Below are positions 15,704-23,522 of a stretch of DNA of 25,408 nucleotides, one piece after another; position 1 is the first letter of the stretch, and each line of letters starts with the position of its first letter. The DNA is taken from assembly GCA_046484535.1 (NCBI GenBank), contig JAWOIT010000119.1, positions 1 through 25,408 of the forward strand. Direction: 5' to 3'. The notes beneath the pieces are model-generated. The model worked only from the letters and a program-made list of their open reading frames with translations. It made no database searches and had not been told where the DNA came from. Made by a program: the position numbers and the translations under genes. The stretch comes from JAPHTQ01 sp046484535. Its GTDB lineage: Bacteria > Pseudomonadota > Gammaproteobacteria > Thiohalomonadales > Thiohalomonadaceae.

Positions 15704-16909
15704 ATGGTTAATAAACAGCTTCACCTCGCCCGTCAATTTACCGGTCTATCGGCGGCATTGATGATCGCCCTGATGGCCGGCTGCGCCTCCGCGCCTGAAG
15801 AGCCGGAGCCAACTCCTGTCACAGAGACGGAGCCTGTGGTGGAGTCTGATCCGGCGTTTGAGCCGGAGCCGGCAACTGTAACGGAGCCGGTCGTTCAGTT
15901 GCGTTCGGACCACCCTGAAACCTATACCGTGGTCAAGGGGGATACCCTATGGGACATCGCCTCAGCCTTTCTAAAGGACCCCTGGATGTGGCCGGAGTTG
16001 TGGCAATCCAATCCCCAGATTGAAAATCCTCACCTCATCTACCCCGGTGATATCCTTACCATCTATTTTAAAGACGGTAAACCGGTGTTGCGAGTGGATA
16101 GACAAGGTACGGTGACAGAGGTTCCGCCTCTTCCCGGCGATATACAGGCGATGCATGAGGGGGACTATCCGACGGTAAAGCTCAAGCCCGGCGTGAGGGA
16201 GATGCCGCTGGAAGAGGCTATCCCTACCATTCCCCTGGATGCGATTCGCAGCTTCCTCAGTCGTCCGAGGGTAATGGGCGAAGGGGAACTGCAAGGGTAT
16301 CCCTATGTCGTCGCCCATGACGAGAATCATTTATTGGGCGGCGGCGGCTACAGTTTTTACGCCAGGGGAATCGAGGAGAGCGAGGCCGTTTCCAACTATG
16401 TGATTGTCCGTGCAGGTGATAAGTATGTCGATCCGGATACCGGTGAGGTTTTGGGTTATGAGGCGATCTATATCGGTGAAGCCCAATTGAGGCGGCTGGG
16501 GGATCCGGCCAAACTCTTCATCACCCAGTCCGGTCGTGAGATCCTAAGAGGCGACCGTTTGCTGCCCAAGGCTAATGAGCGTTTGCATTATCAGTATATG
16601 CCCCGGGCTCCGGAACAGCCGGTAAGCGGCAAGATTATCTCTGTGCTCGACGGTGTGGCGCGAATCGGTCAGTACCAGGTCGTGGTGCTGAACGTCGGTC
16701 GTCAGAATGATATAGAGCCCGGTCATGTTCTGGCTGCAATGCAGTCGGGTGCTAAAGTCCAGGACACCATCAGGGGCGGGTTGGTCCGGCTTCACGATGA
16801 GAAGGCGGGAACCGTGATGGTGTTCCGTTCCTTTGAGCGCGTCAGCTATGCGCTGGTAATGCGTGCCGGTAGGGCGATTCGCCTCTACGACACCGTGACA
16901 AATCCCTGA
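15704..16909 (+). CDS. LysM-domain cell-envelope protein, probable lipoprotein
   Basis: A 401-residue exported protein. The N-terminus has a basic start (MVNKQLHLARQ), a hydrophobic stretch and ALMAGC, a plausible lipobox with Cys25 (ALMAGC ends there); Met at -3 is not the commonest residue, so ordinary signal cleavage is possible. Residues about 27-65 are a Pro/Glu-rich linker with repeated EPEP units. A single LysM domain follows (about 71-122: YTVVKGDTLWDIASAFL through HLIYPGDILTIYF), which binds peptidoglycan glycan strands. The remaining about 270 residues have no motif I recognise. It resembles the LysM protein found between def and dprA in Pseudomonas. ATG 15704 is preferred over ATG 15698 because AAGGG lies 6 bp before it. 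Confidence 0.9.
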   Translation: MVNKQLHLARQFTGLSAALMIALMAGCASAPEEPEPTPVTETEPVVESDPAFEPEPATVTEPVVQLRSDHPETYTVVKGDTLWDIASAFLKDPWMWPELWQSNPQIENPHLIYPGDILTIYFKDGKPVLRVDRQGTVTEVPPLPGDIQAMHEGDYPTVKLKPGVREMPLEEAIPTIPLDAIRSFLSRPRVMGEGELQGYPYVVAHDENHLLGGGGYSFYARGIEESEAVSNYVIVRAGDKYVDPDTGEVLGYEAIYIGEAQLRRLGDPAKLFITQSGREILRGDRLLPKANERLHYQYMPRAPEQPVSGKIISVLDGVARIGQYQVVVLNVGRQNDIEPGHVLAAMQSGAKVQDTIRGGLVRLHDEKAGTVMVFRSFERVSYALVMRAGRAIRLYDTVTNP

Positions 16910-16954
16910 TATCAAGCCAACGGCCGCAGGGAGGCGGTTACGGATGTTGTGGTA

Positions 16955-18046
16955 ATGGAAGAGCGAACACAACAACTTCACTACTGGCTGGCCCTGCTCC
17001 ACGTCAAGGGGGTGGGGCCGGTGCAGTACCGGCAGCTGTTGCAGCAGGCGGGAAGTCCCAAGGCGTTGTTCGAGTCGCCCCCCGAGGCCTTGAAGCAGGC
17101 GCTGCTTCACCCGGACCGGGAGGCTGTGGAAACCGCGCTGGAGTGGCTGAACCAGCCCGGCTGTCATATTCTCACCCTTGATGATCCCGCCTATCCGCCC
17201 CAGCTTAAAGAGATCCACGACGCCCCGCCGCTGCTGTTTGTTCGCGGTGATCCGAACCAGTTGGTCAATCCGCAGTTGGCGATGGTCGGTAGCCGCAACC
17301 CCGGCGTGGTGGGGCGCGAGACCGCCCACGATTTCGCCCGCAGCCTGGCGGCCGCCGGCCTGGTGGTGACCAGCGGTTTGGCGCAGGGTATAGACACGGC
17401 CGCGCACCGTGGCGCACTGGATGGCGGCGGTCATACGGTGGCGGTGTTCGGAACCGGCCTTGATCGCGTCTATCCGGCAAAAAACCGCCAGTTGGCCCAT
17501 ACCATCGTCGAGCAGGGTGGTTGTCTGGTGTCGGAATATCCCCCAGGCACGGAGCCGCTTCCGGCCAATTTCCCCCGGCGCAATCGAATCATCAGCGGGC
17601 TGTCGCTTGGCACGCTGGTGGTGGAGGCGGCGCTGCGTAGCGGCTCCCTGATCACCGCCCGTTATGCGGCGGAGCAGGGGCGGGAGGTTTTCGCCATCCC
17701 CGGCTCGATTCACAACCCGTTGGCCAGGGGCTGTCATCAGCTGATTCGTCAGGGCGCCAAGTTGGTGGAGACCGCCGCTGATATATTGGAGGAGCTCGCC
17801 CCACAGCTGCATGCGGCAATCGACGCTCCTGATGAGGGGGGTAAAGAGGAGCAAGTCCATGAACTCGATGAGGATTACCGCCTGTTGCTGACCTGTCTGG
17901 ACGGCGGCCCCAGCAGTGTGGATCAGATCGTGCAGCGCAGCGGATTGACGGCGGATGCGGTTTCCTCCATGCTGTTATTGTTAGAAATGCAGGGTTATGT
18001 GACATCCGCAACGGGCGGCTACACACTGGCCGGCAAGAGACCATGA
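16955..18046 (+). CDS. dprA: DNA-processing protein DprA (Smf)
   Basis: DprA binds incoming single-stranded DNA and loads RecA during natural transformation; non-competent bacteria also carry it. It has about 363 residues. The N-terminal helix-hairpin-helix/SAM-like part (about 5-65) includes LLHVKGVGPVQYRQLL. The Rossmann-like core (about 65-280) has AMVGSRNPGVVG, TSGLAQGIDTAAHRGAL, GTGLDRVYPAKN, SEYPPGTEPLPANFPRRNRI and EAALRSGSLITARYA, all typical of the family. The C-terminal winged-helix (DML1-like) domain is about 300-355. GTG 16949, two codons upstream of ATG 16955, is an alternative start. It lies 45 bp after the LysM gene, and the stop TGA is 1 bp from the smg ATG. Confidence 0.96.
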   Translation: MEERTQQLHYWLALLHVKGVGPVQYRQLLQQAGSPKALFESPPEALKQALLHPDREAVETALEWLNQPGCHILTLDDPAYPPQLKEIHDAPPLLFVRGDPNQLVNPQLAMVGSRNPGVVGRETAHDFARSLAAAGLVVTSGLAQGIDTAAHRGALDGGGHTVAVFGTGLDRVYPAKNRQLAHTIVEQGGCLVSEYPPGTEPLPANFPRRNRIISGLSLGTLVVEAALRSGSLITARYAAEQGREVFAIPGSIHNPLARGCHQLIRQGAKLVETAADILEELAPQLHAAIDAPDEGGKEEQVHELDEDYRLLLTCLDGGPSSVDQIVQRSGLTADAVSSMLLLLEMQGYVTSATGGYTLAGKRP

Positions 18047-18047
18047 A

Positions 18048-18527
18048 ATGAAACAAGACGTATTTGATATCCTGCTTTACCTGTTTGAAAACTACATGTA
18101 CGACGAGAGTGGGCAGGAGCGTGACCGGGATACGCTGCAGCTTGAATTGCAGGATGCCGGTTTTCAAAGCCATGAAATAACCAAGGCCTTCGACTGGCTT
18201 GAGGGTCTGGGTAGTATGAGTTACGAGAATGCCGCGCCGCTGGGCGGAGGGCAGCAGTCGTTTCGTATTTACTCCGATGCTGAGACGGTAAAACTCGATA
18301 GCGAATGCCGTGGGTTTCTGCTGTTTCTCGAACAGATGGGGGTGCTGGATCACGCCACCCGTGAGCTGGTGGTCGACCGGGTTATGGCGCTGGAGAGTGA
18401 TGCGGTGGATATTGATCAGCTCAAGTGGGTGATCCTTATGGTGCTATTCAATCAGCCAGGTCAAGAGGCCGCCGTGGCCTGGATGGAAGACCTGGTACTG
18501 GACGAGGTGGTTGAACAACTGCATTAA
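18048..18527 (+). CDS. smg: Smg family protein (DUF494)
   Basis: A 159-residue acidic protein (E. coli Smg 157). It starts MKQDVFDILLYLFENYM and has the family features: early Tyr/Phe-rich helix, FRIYSDAE, the LDSECRGFLLFLEQMGVLD segment and a C-terminal DIDQLKWVILMVLFNQPG. The molecular function is unknown. The gene is conserved next to dprA in gamma- and betaproteobacteria, as here, where the ATG follows the dprA stop by 1 bp and is probably translationally coupled. It has no signal peptide or membrane segment. Confidence 0.96.
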   Translation: MKQDVFDILLYLFENYMYDESGQERDRDTLQLELQDAGFQSHEITKAFDWLEGLGSMSYENAAPLGGGQQSFRIYSDAETVKLDSECRGFLLFLEQMGVLDHATRELVVDRVMALESDAVDIDQLKWVILMVLFNQPGQEAAVAWMEDLVLDEVVEQLH

Positions 18528-18637
18528 CCAATGTCGTTGTGACAAAACCGGTTATCGATGCCCGCAACTGGCAACCTGCCGGAGTTTGAAATGAATGTCG
18601 ACAGGGTGTGGCTTGGGCCGGAATCTCCCCGAAATCC

Positions 18638-18646
18638 TGTTATAGT
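18638..18646 (+). promoter_or_regulatory. Extended -10 promoter candidate for topA
   Basis: TGTTATAGT is an extended -10 element (TG, one base, then TATAGT at 18641-18646) with no good -35 box, as is usual for this promoter type. It lies 117 bp before the topA start in the 235-bp gap after smg. No terminator for smg is evident, so some transcription may read through. Confidence 0.45.
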
Positions 18647-18762
18647 GCGGCTATACGATTTGGATTTGGATAAGATTTGGTCCGGCCCTCCCGCGTTTCC
18701 CATTTCAATTTCCCATACTCCTGCAGGCCGCCGGCGGGCATTTTTCTGGTAGTTGAGATCTT

Positions 18763-21075
18763 ATGAGCAAGAATCTTGTTATCGTGGAGTCGCCGGCAAA
18801 GGCGAAGACCATAAAAAAATATCTGGGCAAGGACTTTGAAGTCCTGGCCTCGTACGGACACGTGCGGGATCTCAAGCCCAAAGAGGGGGCGGTCGAACCG
18901 GATAACGACTTTGCCATGAAGTATCAGGTCATCGACCGCAACAGCAAGCATGTCGATGCCATCGCCAAGGCCCTGAAAAAGGCCGATGCCCTCTATCTCG
19001 CCACTGACCCGGACCGCGAGGGTGAGGCGATCTCCTGGCACCTGTTGGAGCTTCTGAAAAACAAAAAGCTGCTCAAGGACAAGGAAGTCGGTCGGGTGGT
19101 CTTCCACGAGATCACCAAGAAGGCGATCCGCGAGGCGGTGGAGCATCCGCGGGATATCGCCATGGAGCTGGTCAACGCCCAGCAGGCGCGGCGCGCCCTC
19201 GACTATCTGGTCGGTTTTAATCTCTCCCCCCTGCTATGGAAAAAGATCCGCCGCGGCCTCTCCGCCGGGCGGGTGCAGAGCCCGGCGCTGCGCCTGATTG
19301 TCGAACGCGAGGAGGAGATTGAGCGTTTCGTCCCGCGCGAATACTGGTCCGTTGAGGCGGATGTCAGCAGCAAGGGGCAGAATTTTAGTTCCAAGTTGAT
19401 CCAGTTCGAGGGCGAGAAGGTCGAGCAGTTCACCATCGACAACGGCGAGCGCGCCGAACAGGTGGAGTCGACCCTGCTCAAGCAGGCCGAAGGTAAGCTC
19501 GATGTCACCAAGGTGGTGAAAAAGCAGCGCAAGCGTAACCCCGCCGCCCCCTTTACCACCTCCACCTTGCAACAGGAAGCCTCGCGTAAGCTCGGTTTTA
19601 CCGCTCAGCGCACCATGCGTACCGCACAGCAGCTCTATGAGGGGATCGACATCGGTGGCGAGACCGTCGGTTTGATCACCTACATGCGTACCGACTCGGT
19701 CAACCTTGCCGCCGAGGCGACGGAGGAGGTGCGTCAATACATCGCCCAGCGTTTCGGCAGCGACAATGTGCCGCCGGAGCCGCGCACCTTCAAAACCAAA
19801 TCGAAAAACGCCCAGGAGGCCCACGAGGCGATCCGGCCCACCTCGGTAGAGCGGGTGCCCCAATCGATCCAGGGCCACCTGTCCAAGGATCAGTTCCGTC
19901 TCTATGAACTGATCTGGAAGCGTACCCTCGCCTGCCAGATGGTGCACGCCACCCTCGATACCGTGGCGGTGGACCTGGCCGCCGGTGAGGGTAACCTCTT
20001 TCGCGCCAACGGCTCGACCATCGTCCACCCCGGTTTTATGGCGGTCTACCAGGAGAGCGTGGACGATGCCAAGGAGAAGCAGGACGACAACAAGCTGCTG
20101 CCCAAACTGCTGGAGGGCGAGAAGGTCGAGCTCATCGCCATCCGTCCCGAACAGCACTTTACCGAACCGCCGCCGCGCTTCTCCGAGGCGAGTCTGGTCA
20201 AGGCGCTGGAGGAGTATGGCATCGGCCGTCCCTCCACCTACGCCAGCATCATCTCCACCCTGCAGCAGCGCGAATATGTGGAGATGGACCGGCGCCGCTT
20301 TATCCCCACCGATGTGGGGCGGGTGGTAAACAAATTCCTCACCAACCACTTTACCCAGTACGTCGACTACGACTTTACCGCCAAGCTCGAGGATGAACTC
20401 GATGCGGTCTCCCGCGGCGAGGAGGAGTGGGTGCCGCTGATGAAGCGCTTCTGGCGCCCGTTCAAGGACCTGGTGGACGACAAGGAGAAGAGCGTCAGCC
20501 GCAAGGAAGTCACCCAGGAAGAGATGGACGAGGCCTGCCCCCAATGCGGCAAGCCGCTGGCGATCCGCCTCGGCCGCCGGGGCCGTTTCATCGGCTGTAC
20601 CGGCTATCCCGACTGCGACTACACCCGCAACTTGGGCGACGACAAGGATGTCAAGAACGAGCCGGAAGTGGTCGAGGGCAGAACCTGTCCCGAGTGCGGT
20701 TCGGCGCTGGTGATCCGCGAGGGACGCTACGGCAAGTTCATCGGCTGCAGCAGTTATCCCGAGTGCAAGCACATCGAGCCGCTGGAGCAGCCGGTGGATA
20801 CCGGCGTGGAGTGCCCCAAGTGCCACAAGGGCACACTGCTGCGCCGCAAGTCGCGCCGCGGTAAGATCTTCTACTCCTGTTCCACCTACCCGGACTGTGA
20901 CTACGCGGTGTGGAACGAACCGATCAACGAACCCTGCCCCGACTGCGGCTGGCCGATCCTGACGATCAAGACCACCAAGCGCAAAGGCACCGAGAAGGTC
21001 TGTCCGCAAAAGGAGTGCGGCTTTGCCGAGCCGTATGAAAAAGCGGACGAAACGGAAGAGGCCGAGAGCGAGTAA
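18763..21075 (+). CDS. topA: DNA topoisomerase I (type IA)
   Basis: TopA relaxes negative supercoils by a transient 5'-phosphotyrosyl DNA break. It has 770 residues, shorter than the 865 of E. coli because it has fewer C-terminal domains. The N-terminal TOPRIM domain begins NLVIVESPAKAKTI and holds the metal-binding ATDPDREGEA. RRGLSAGRVQSPALRLIVEREEEI and the catalytic YMRTDS with Tyr307 (E. coli Tyr319) follow. From about residue 590 there are three complete topoisomerase zinc ribbons (CPQC...GCTGYPDC, CPEC...GCSSYPEC, CPKC...SCSTYPDC) and a fourth, altered one (CPDC...CPQKEC). The tail is acidic. In E. coli topA is elsewhere, and a zinc-finger-only relative (yrdD) stands next to smg; here full topA is at this place. 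Confidence 0.98.
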   Translation: MSKNLVIVESPAKAKTIKKYLGKDFEVLASYGHVRDLKPKEGAVEPDNDFAMKYQVIDRNSKHVDAIAKALKKADALYLATDPDREGEAISWHLLELLKNKKLLKDKEVGRVVFHEITKKAIREAVEHPRDIAMELVNAQQARRALDYLVGFNLSPLLWKKIRRGLSAGRVQSPALRLIVEREEEIERFVPREYWSVEADVSSKGQNFSSKLIQFEGEKVEQFTIDNGERAEQVESTLLKQAEGKLDVTKVVKKQRKRNPAAPFTTSTLQQEASRKLGFTAQRTMRTAQQLYEGIDIGGETVGLITYMRTDSVNLAAEATEEVRQYIAQRFGSDNVPPEPRTFKTKSKNAQEAHEAIRPTSVERVPQSIQGHLSKDQFRLYELIWKRTLACQMVHATLDTVAVDLAAGEGNLFRANGSTIVHPGFMAVYQESVDDAKEKQDDNKLLPKLLEGEKVELIAIRPEQHFTEPPPRFSEASLVKALEEYGIGRPSTYASIISTLQQREYVEMDRRRFIPTDVGRVVNKFLTNHFTQYVDYDFTAKLEDELDAVSRGEEEWVPLMKRFWRPFKDLVDDKEKSVSRKEVTQEEMDEACPQCGKPLAIRLGRRGRFIGCTGYPDCDYTRNLGDDKDVKNEPEVVEGRTCPECGSALVIREGRYGKFIGCSSYPECKHIEPLEQPVDTGVECPKCHKGTLLRRKSRRGKIFYSCSTYPDCDYAVWNEPINEPCPDCGWPILTIKTTKRKGTEKVCPQKECGFAEPYEKADETEEAESE

Positions 21076-21083
21076 TCATTGTT

Positions 21084-21247
21084 CACCACAGAGACACGGA
21101 GAACGCAGAGAACTTTAAAAGCGTATAACAATGCTGTGCGGAGTCAGGCATAGGTGCAAAGTCGGCCTGGCGACATTGCGGTAGTGGCTATCTGAAAAAA
21201 CATCGTTCAGTTTTATCTTTCTCTGCGTACTTTGCGTCTCTGTGGTG
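21084..21247. repeat. Intergenic inverted repeat, copy B
   Basis: The left arm (21084-21112) and the reverse complement of the right arm (21219-21247) are identical at 25 of 29 positions, both opening CACCACAGAGAC and closing ACGCAGAGAA. Each arm is three units of about 8 bp, mixing CACAGAGA and CGCAAAGT types. The loop is 106 bp, with no ORF. The left arm starts 8 bp after the topA stop and the right arm ends 43 bp before purE, so the element nearly fills the gap. Confidence 0.88.
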
Positions 21248-21290
21248 AGTCAATAAGCATAATTAACATCATTCCTGGAGAGACACTGCC

Positions 21291-21800
21291 ATGAGCAAGC
21301 CCTTTGTTGGCATTTTGATGGGTTCGGATTCCGATCTGCCGGCCATGCAGGCCACCTTCAAGGTGCTGAAGTCCTTCGATATCACCTATGAGGTGCGCAT
21401 CCACTCGGCCCATCGCACGCCGGAGGCGACCCATGACTATGTCACCGATGCGGAGAAGCGCGGCTGTCAGGCCTTTATCTGCGCCGCCGGTCTTGCCGCC
21501 CACCTGGCCGGCGCGGTCTCGGCGATCACCGTTCGTCCCGTCATCGGTGTACCGATGGACGGCGGTCCGCTCAAGGGCCAGGATGCATTGCTCTCCACGG
21601 TGATGATGCCGGGCGGCATTCCGGTGGCCACCGTCGCCATCGGCAGCGCCGGCGCCAAGAATGCCGGTTACCTGGCGGCACAGATCATGGCGGTCTCCGA
21701 TGAGGCGCTGGCGCAAAAGCTGCGTGATGAGCGTGCCGCCAACAAGGAGAAGATCCTGGCGCGAAACGCCGAGGTGCAGAAGGAACTCGGTCTCGATTAA
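21291..21800 (+). CDS. purE: N5-carboxyaminoimidazole ribonucleotide mutase
   Basis: PurE moves the carboxylate of N5-CAIR to C4 to form CAIR in de novo purine synthesis. It has 169 residues, as in E. coli. Family motifs: GILMGSDSDLP near the start, which binds the phosphate; RIHSAHRTPE with catalytic His41; and AAGLAAHLAGAVSA. The segment after VPMDGGPLKGQDALLS differs from the E. coli QSAALSGVDSLYS but keeps the surrounding pattern MPGGIPVATVAIG. This points to the class I (mutase) form. The usual partner purK is not adjacent; the next gene is tsaC, 5 bp away. GGAG lies 10 bp before the ATG. Confidence 0.95.
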   Translation: MSKPFVGILMGSDSDLPAMQATFKVLKSFDITYEVRIHSAHRTPEATHDYVTDAEKRGCQAFICAAGLAAHLAGAVSAITVRPVIGVPMDGGPLKGQDALLSTVMMPGGIPVATVAIGSAGAKNAGYLAAQIMAVSDEALAQKLRDERAANKEKILARNAEVQKELGLD

Positions 21801-21805
21801 TCCTC

Positions 21806-22363
21806 ATGAGCCCGTTTCACCTGCGAACCGCCCGCCGCACTTTGCTCGGCGGCGGTATCGTCGCCTACCCCACCGAGGCGGTTTACGGCCTGGGTTGCGA
21901 CCCGCTCAATCCTGATTCAGTAATGCGTTTGCTGGCGCTCAAGGAGCGTCCGTGGCGGAAGGGGCTGATCCTCATCGCCTCCCATCAGTCACAGCTGGAA
22001 CCCTATCTCGAGCCGATTGACCCGGCCGTACAGGAGAGGTTGTCACAGACCTGGCCGGGACCGGTGACCTGGTTGCTGCCCGCACTAGCTGAAGTACCGT
22101 ACTGGTTGCGCGGTGAGAACCGGACACTGGCGGTGAGGGTGACCGCCCACCCGTTGGCGGCGGCGCTGTGTGATTACATGGGTGGGGCTATCGTCTCCAC
22201 CAGCGCCAATCGGGCCGGACACGAGCCGGCGCGTAACGCACTATCCGTGCGACGTGAACTGGGAAATGAAGTCGATTACATTCTGCACGGTGAACTGGGC
22301 GACAGCGACAACCCGACCGAGATCCGCGATGCAGGAACAGGCCGTATTATCCGTGCCGGTTGA
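21806..22363 (+). CDS. tsaC: L-threonylcarbamoyladenylate synthase
   Basis: TsaC (YrdC/RimN) makes threonylcarbamoyl-AMP from Thr, bicarbonate and ATP, the first step in forming t6A37 of ANN-decoding tRNAs. It has 185 residues (E. coli 190), a single YrdC domain without the extra Sua5 C-terminal domain. Motifs: GGIVAYPTEAVYGLGCDP, LKERPWRKGLILIA, TWPGPVTWLLPA, LAVRVTAHPLA and VSTSANRAGHEP. It begins 5 bp after the purE stop, so they are likely co-transcribed. In E. coli and Pseudomonas tsaC is also near dprA, and in Pseudomonas hemF is close by. Confidence 0.96.
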   Translation: MSPFHLRTARRTLLGGGIVAYPTEAVYGLGCDPLNPDSVMRLLALKERPWRKGLILIASHQSQLEPYLEPIDPAVQERLSQTWPGPVTWLLPALAEVPYWLRGENRTLAVRVTAHPLAAALCDYMGGAIVSTSANRAGHEPARNALSVRRELGNEVDYILHGELGDSDNPTEIRDAGTGRIIRAG

Positions 22364-22368
22364 TATTT

Positions 22369-22555
22369 ACCGCAAAGCTAGCGCGTCCTGTTCACGCTCC
22401 TCACCCACTTCCCTGTGGGTGAAGGCGCGAAGGGCGCAAAGGGAGGATACAGGTGCACTTACGGGCAACTCTGGGCATGAATGGAAAACCTTTTGAAATC
22501 AGTTTTGCACCCGTGCCCGCAGCAATATCCTTTGCGCCCTTTGCGTCTTTGCGGT
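22369..22555. repeat. Intergenic inverted repeat, copy C, with interrupted left arm
   Basis: The right arm (22529-22555) is three CGCAAAG-type units reading toward hemF. Its reverse complement matches a left arm that is split into ACCGCAAAG (22369-22377) and 22425-22442. If the 47 bp between them are left out, the arms agree at 25 of 27 positions. The left arm starts 5 bp after the tsaC stop, and the right arm ends 25 bp before the hemF ATG. Apart from this element and its internal hairpin I see no other feature in the 217-bp gap. Confidence 0.82.
22401..22422. repeat. Small hairpin inside repeat copy C
   Basis: TCACCCAC (22401-22408) and GTGGGTGA (22415-22422) form a perfect 8-bp stem with a TTCCCT loop. 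It lies in the 47-bp segment that splits the left arm of copy C. No T run follows, so it is a weak candidate for a terminator of tsaC. Confidence 0.65.
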
Positions 22556-22580
22556 GAAATTTATTTTTTAGGTATTACAC

Positions 22581-23522
22581 ATGTCCAACATCGATGTCGA
22601 TTCTGTAAAAGAATACTTGCTCTCTCTGCAGCAGCGCATTGTCGATGCGCTGGAGGCGGAGGACGGTGAGGGTGAGTTCATCCGAGACGAGTGGCAGCGC
22701 CCGCATGAACCGGAGAAGGGCCTCACCGGCGGTGGGATCGTACGTCTGATGAGCGAGGGTCGGGTGTTCGAGCAGGCTGGGATCAACTTCTCCCATGTCC
22801 GCGGCGAAAAGTTGCCGCCCTCGGCCAGCGCTCACCGGCCGGAACTTGCGGGGCGTTCCTTCCAGGCGCTGGGTGTGTCGCTGGTGATCCATCCGCGCAA
22901 TCCCTACGTACCCACCTCCCACGCCAACGTGCGCCTGTTTGTGGCGGAGAAGGCAGGTGAGGAGCCGGTGTGGTGGTTCGGCGGCGGTTTTGACCTGACG
23001 CCTTACTATCCGTTTCATGAGGATGTGATCGACTGGCATCAAACGGCCAGGGCCGCCTGCGATCCGTTCGGTGAAGGGGTCTACCCGAAATACAAAAAGT
23101 GGTGTGATGAGTATTTCTATCTCAAGCACCGTGACGAGACGCGCGGTGTCGGCGGTCTTTTTTTCGATGACCTGAACGACTGGGACTTCAACACCTGCTT
23201 TGCCTTTCTGCGCAGCGTCGGTGATGGCTATATCAATGCCTATACTCCGATAGTCAGCCGGCGCAAGGAGATCCCCTACGGCGAGCGCGAGCGGGACTTT
23301 CAACTCTACCGCCGTGGCCGCTACGTGGAGTTCAATCTGGTCTTCGACCGCGGTACCCTGTTCGGTCTGCAGTCGGGCGGACGCACCGAATCGATCCTGA
23401 TGTCGATGCCGCCGCTGGTGAAGTGGCGCTACAACTGGTCGCCCGAACCGGGCACACCCGAGGCGAATCTTTATGACAACTATCTCAAACCCAGGGACTG
23501 GCTTGGAGAGCAAGAAGCATGA
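22581..23522 (+). CDS. hemF: Oxygen-dependent coproporphyrinogen III oxidase
   Basis: HemF oxidatively decarboxylates coproporphyrinogen III to protoporphyrinogen IX with O2, for haem. It has 313 residues (E. coli 299). Typical segments: GGIVRLMSEGRVFEQAGIN, LVIHPRNPYVPTSHANVR with conserved His104 and His114, WWFGGGFDLTPYYPF, GGLFFDDLN, and EFNLVFDRGTLFGLQSGGR. The enzyme needs oxygen, so the cell can live aerobically at least part of the time; anaerobic HemN could be elsewhere. AGG lies 8 bp before the ATG. The stop overlaps the sbcB ATG in ATGA. Confidence 0.98.
   Translation: MSNIDVDSVKEYLLSLQQRIVDALEAEDGEGEFIRDEWQRPHEPEKGLTGGGIVRLMSEGRVFEQAGINFSHVRGEKLPPSASAHRPELAGRSFQALGVSLVIHPRNPYVPTSHANVRLFVAEKAGEEPVWWFGGGFDLTPYYPFHEDVIDWHQTARAACDPFGEGVYPKYKKWCDEYFYLKHRDETRGVGGLFFDDLNDWDFNTCFAFLRSVGDGYINAYTPIVSRRKEIPYGERERDFQLYRRGRYVEFNLVFDRGTLFGLQSGGRTESILMSMPPLVKWRYNWSPEPGTPEANLYDNYLKPRDWLGEQEA

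Noticed and set aside
16544..17860. A 438-codon antisense frame over the LysM gene and dprA
   Set aside because: It spans two genuine genes on the other strand and contains no motif.
19234..21009. A 591-codon open frame antisense to topA
   Set aside because: It lies entirely within topA, has no recognisable domain and is explained by GC-rich codon structure of the sense gene.
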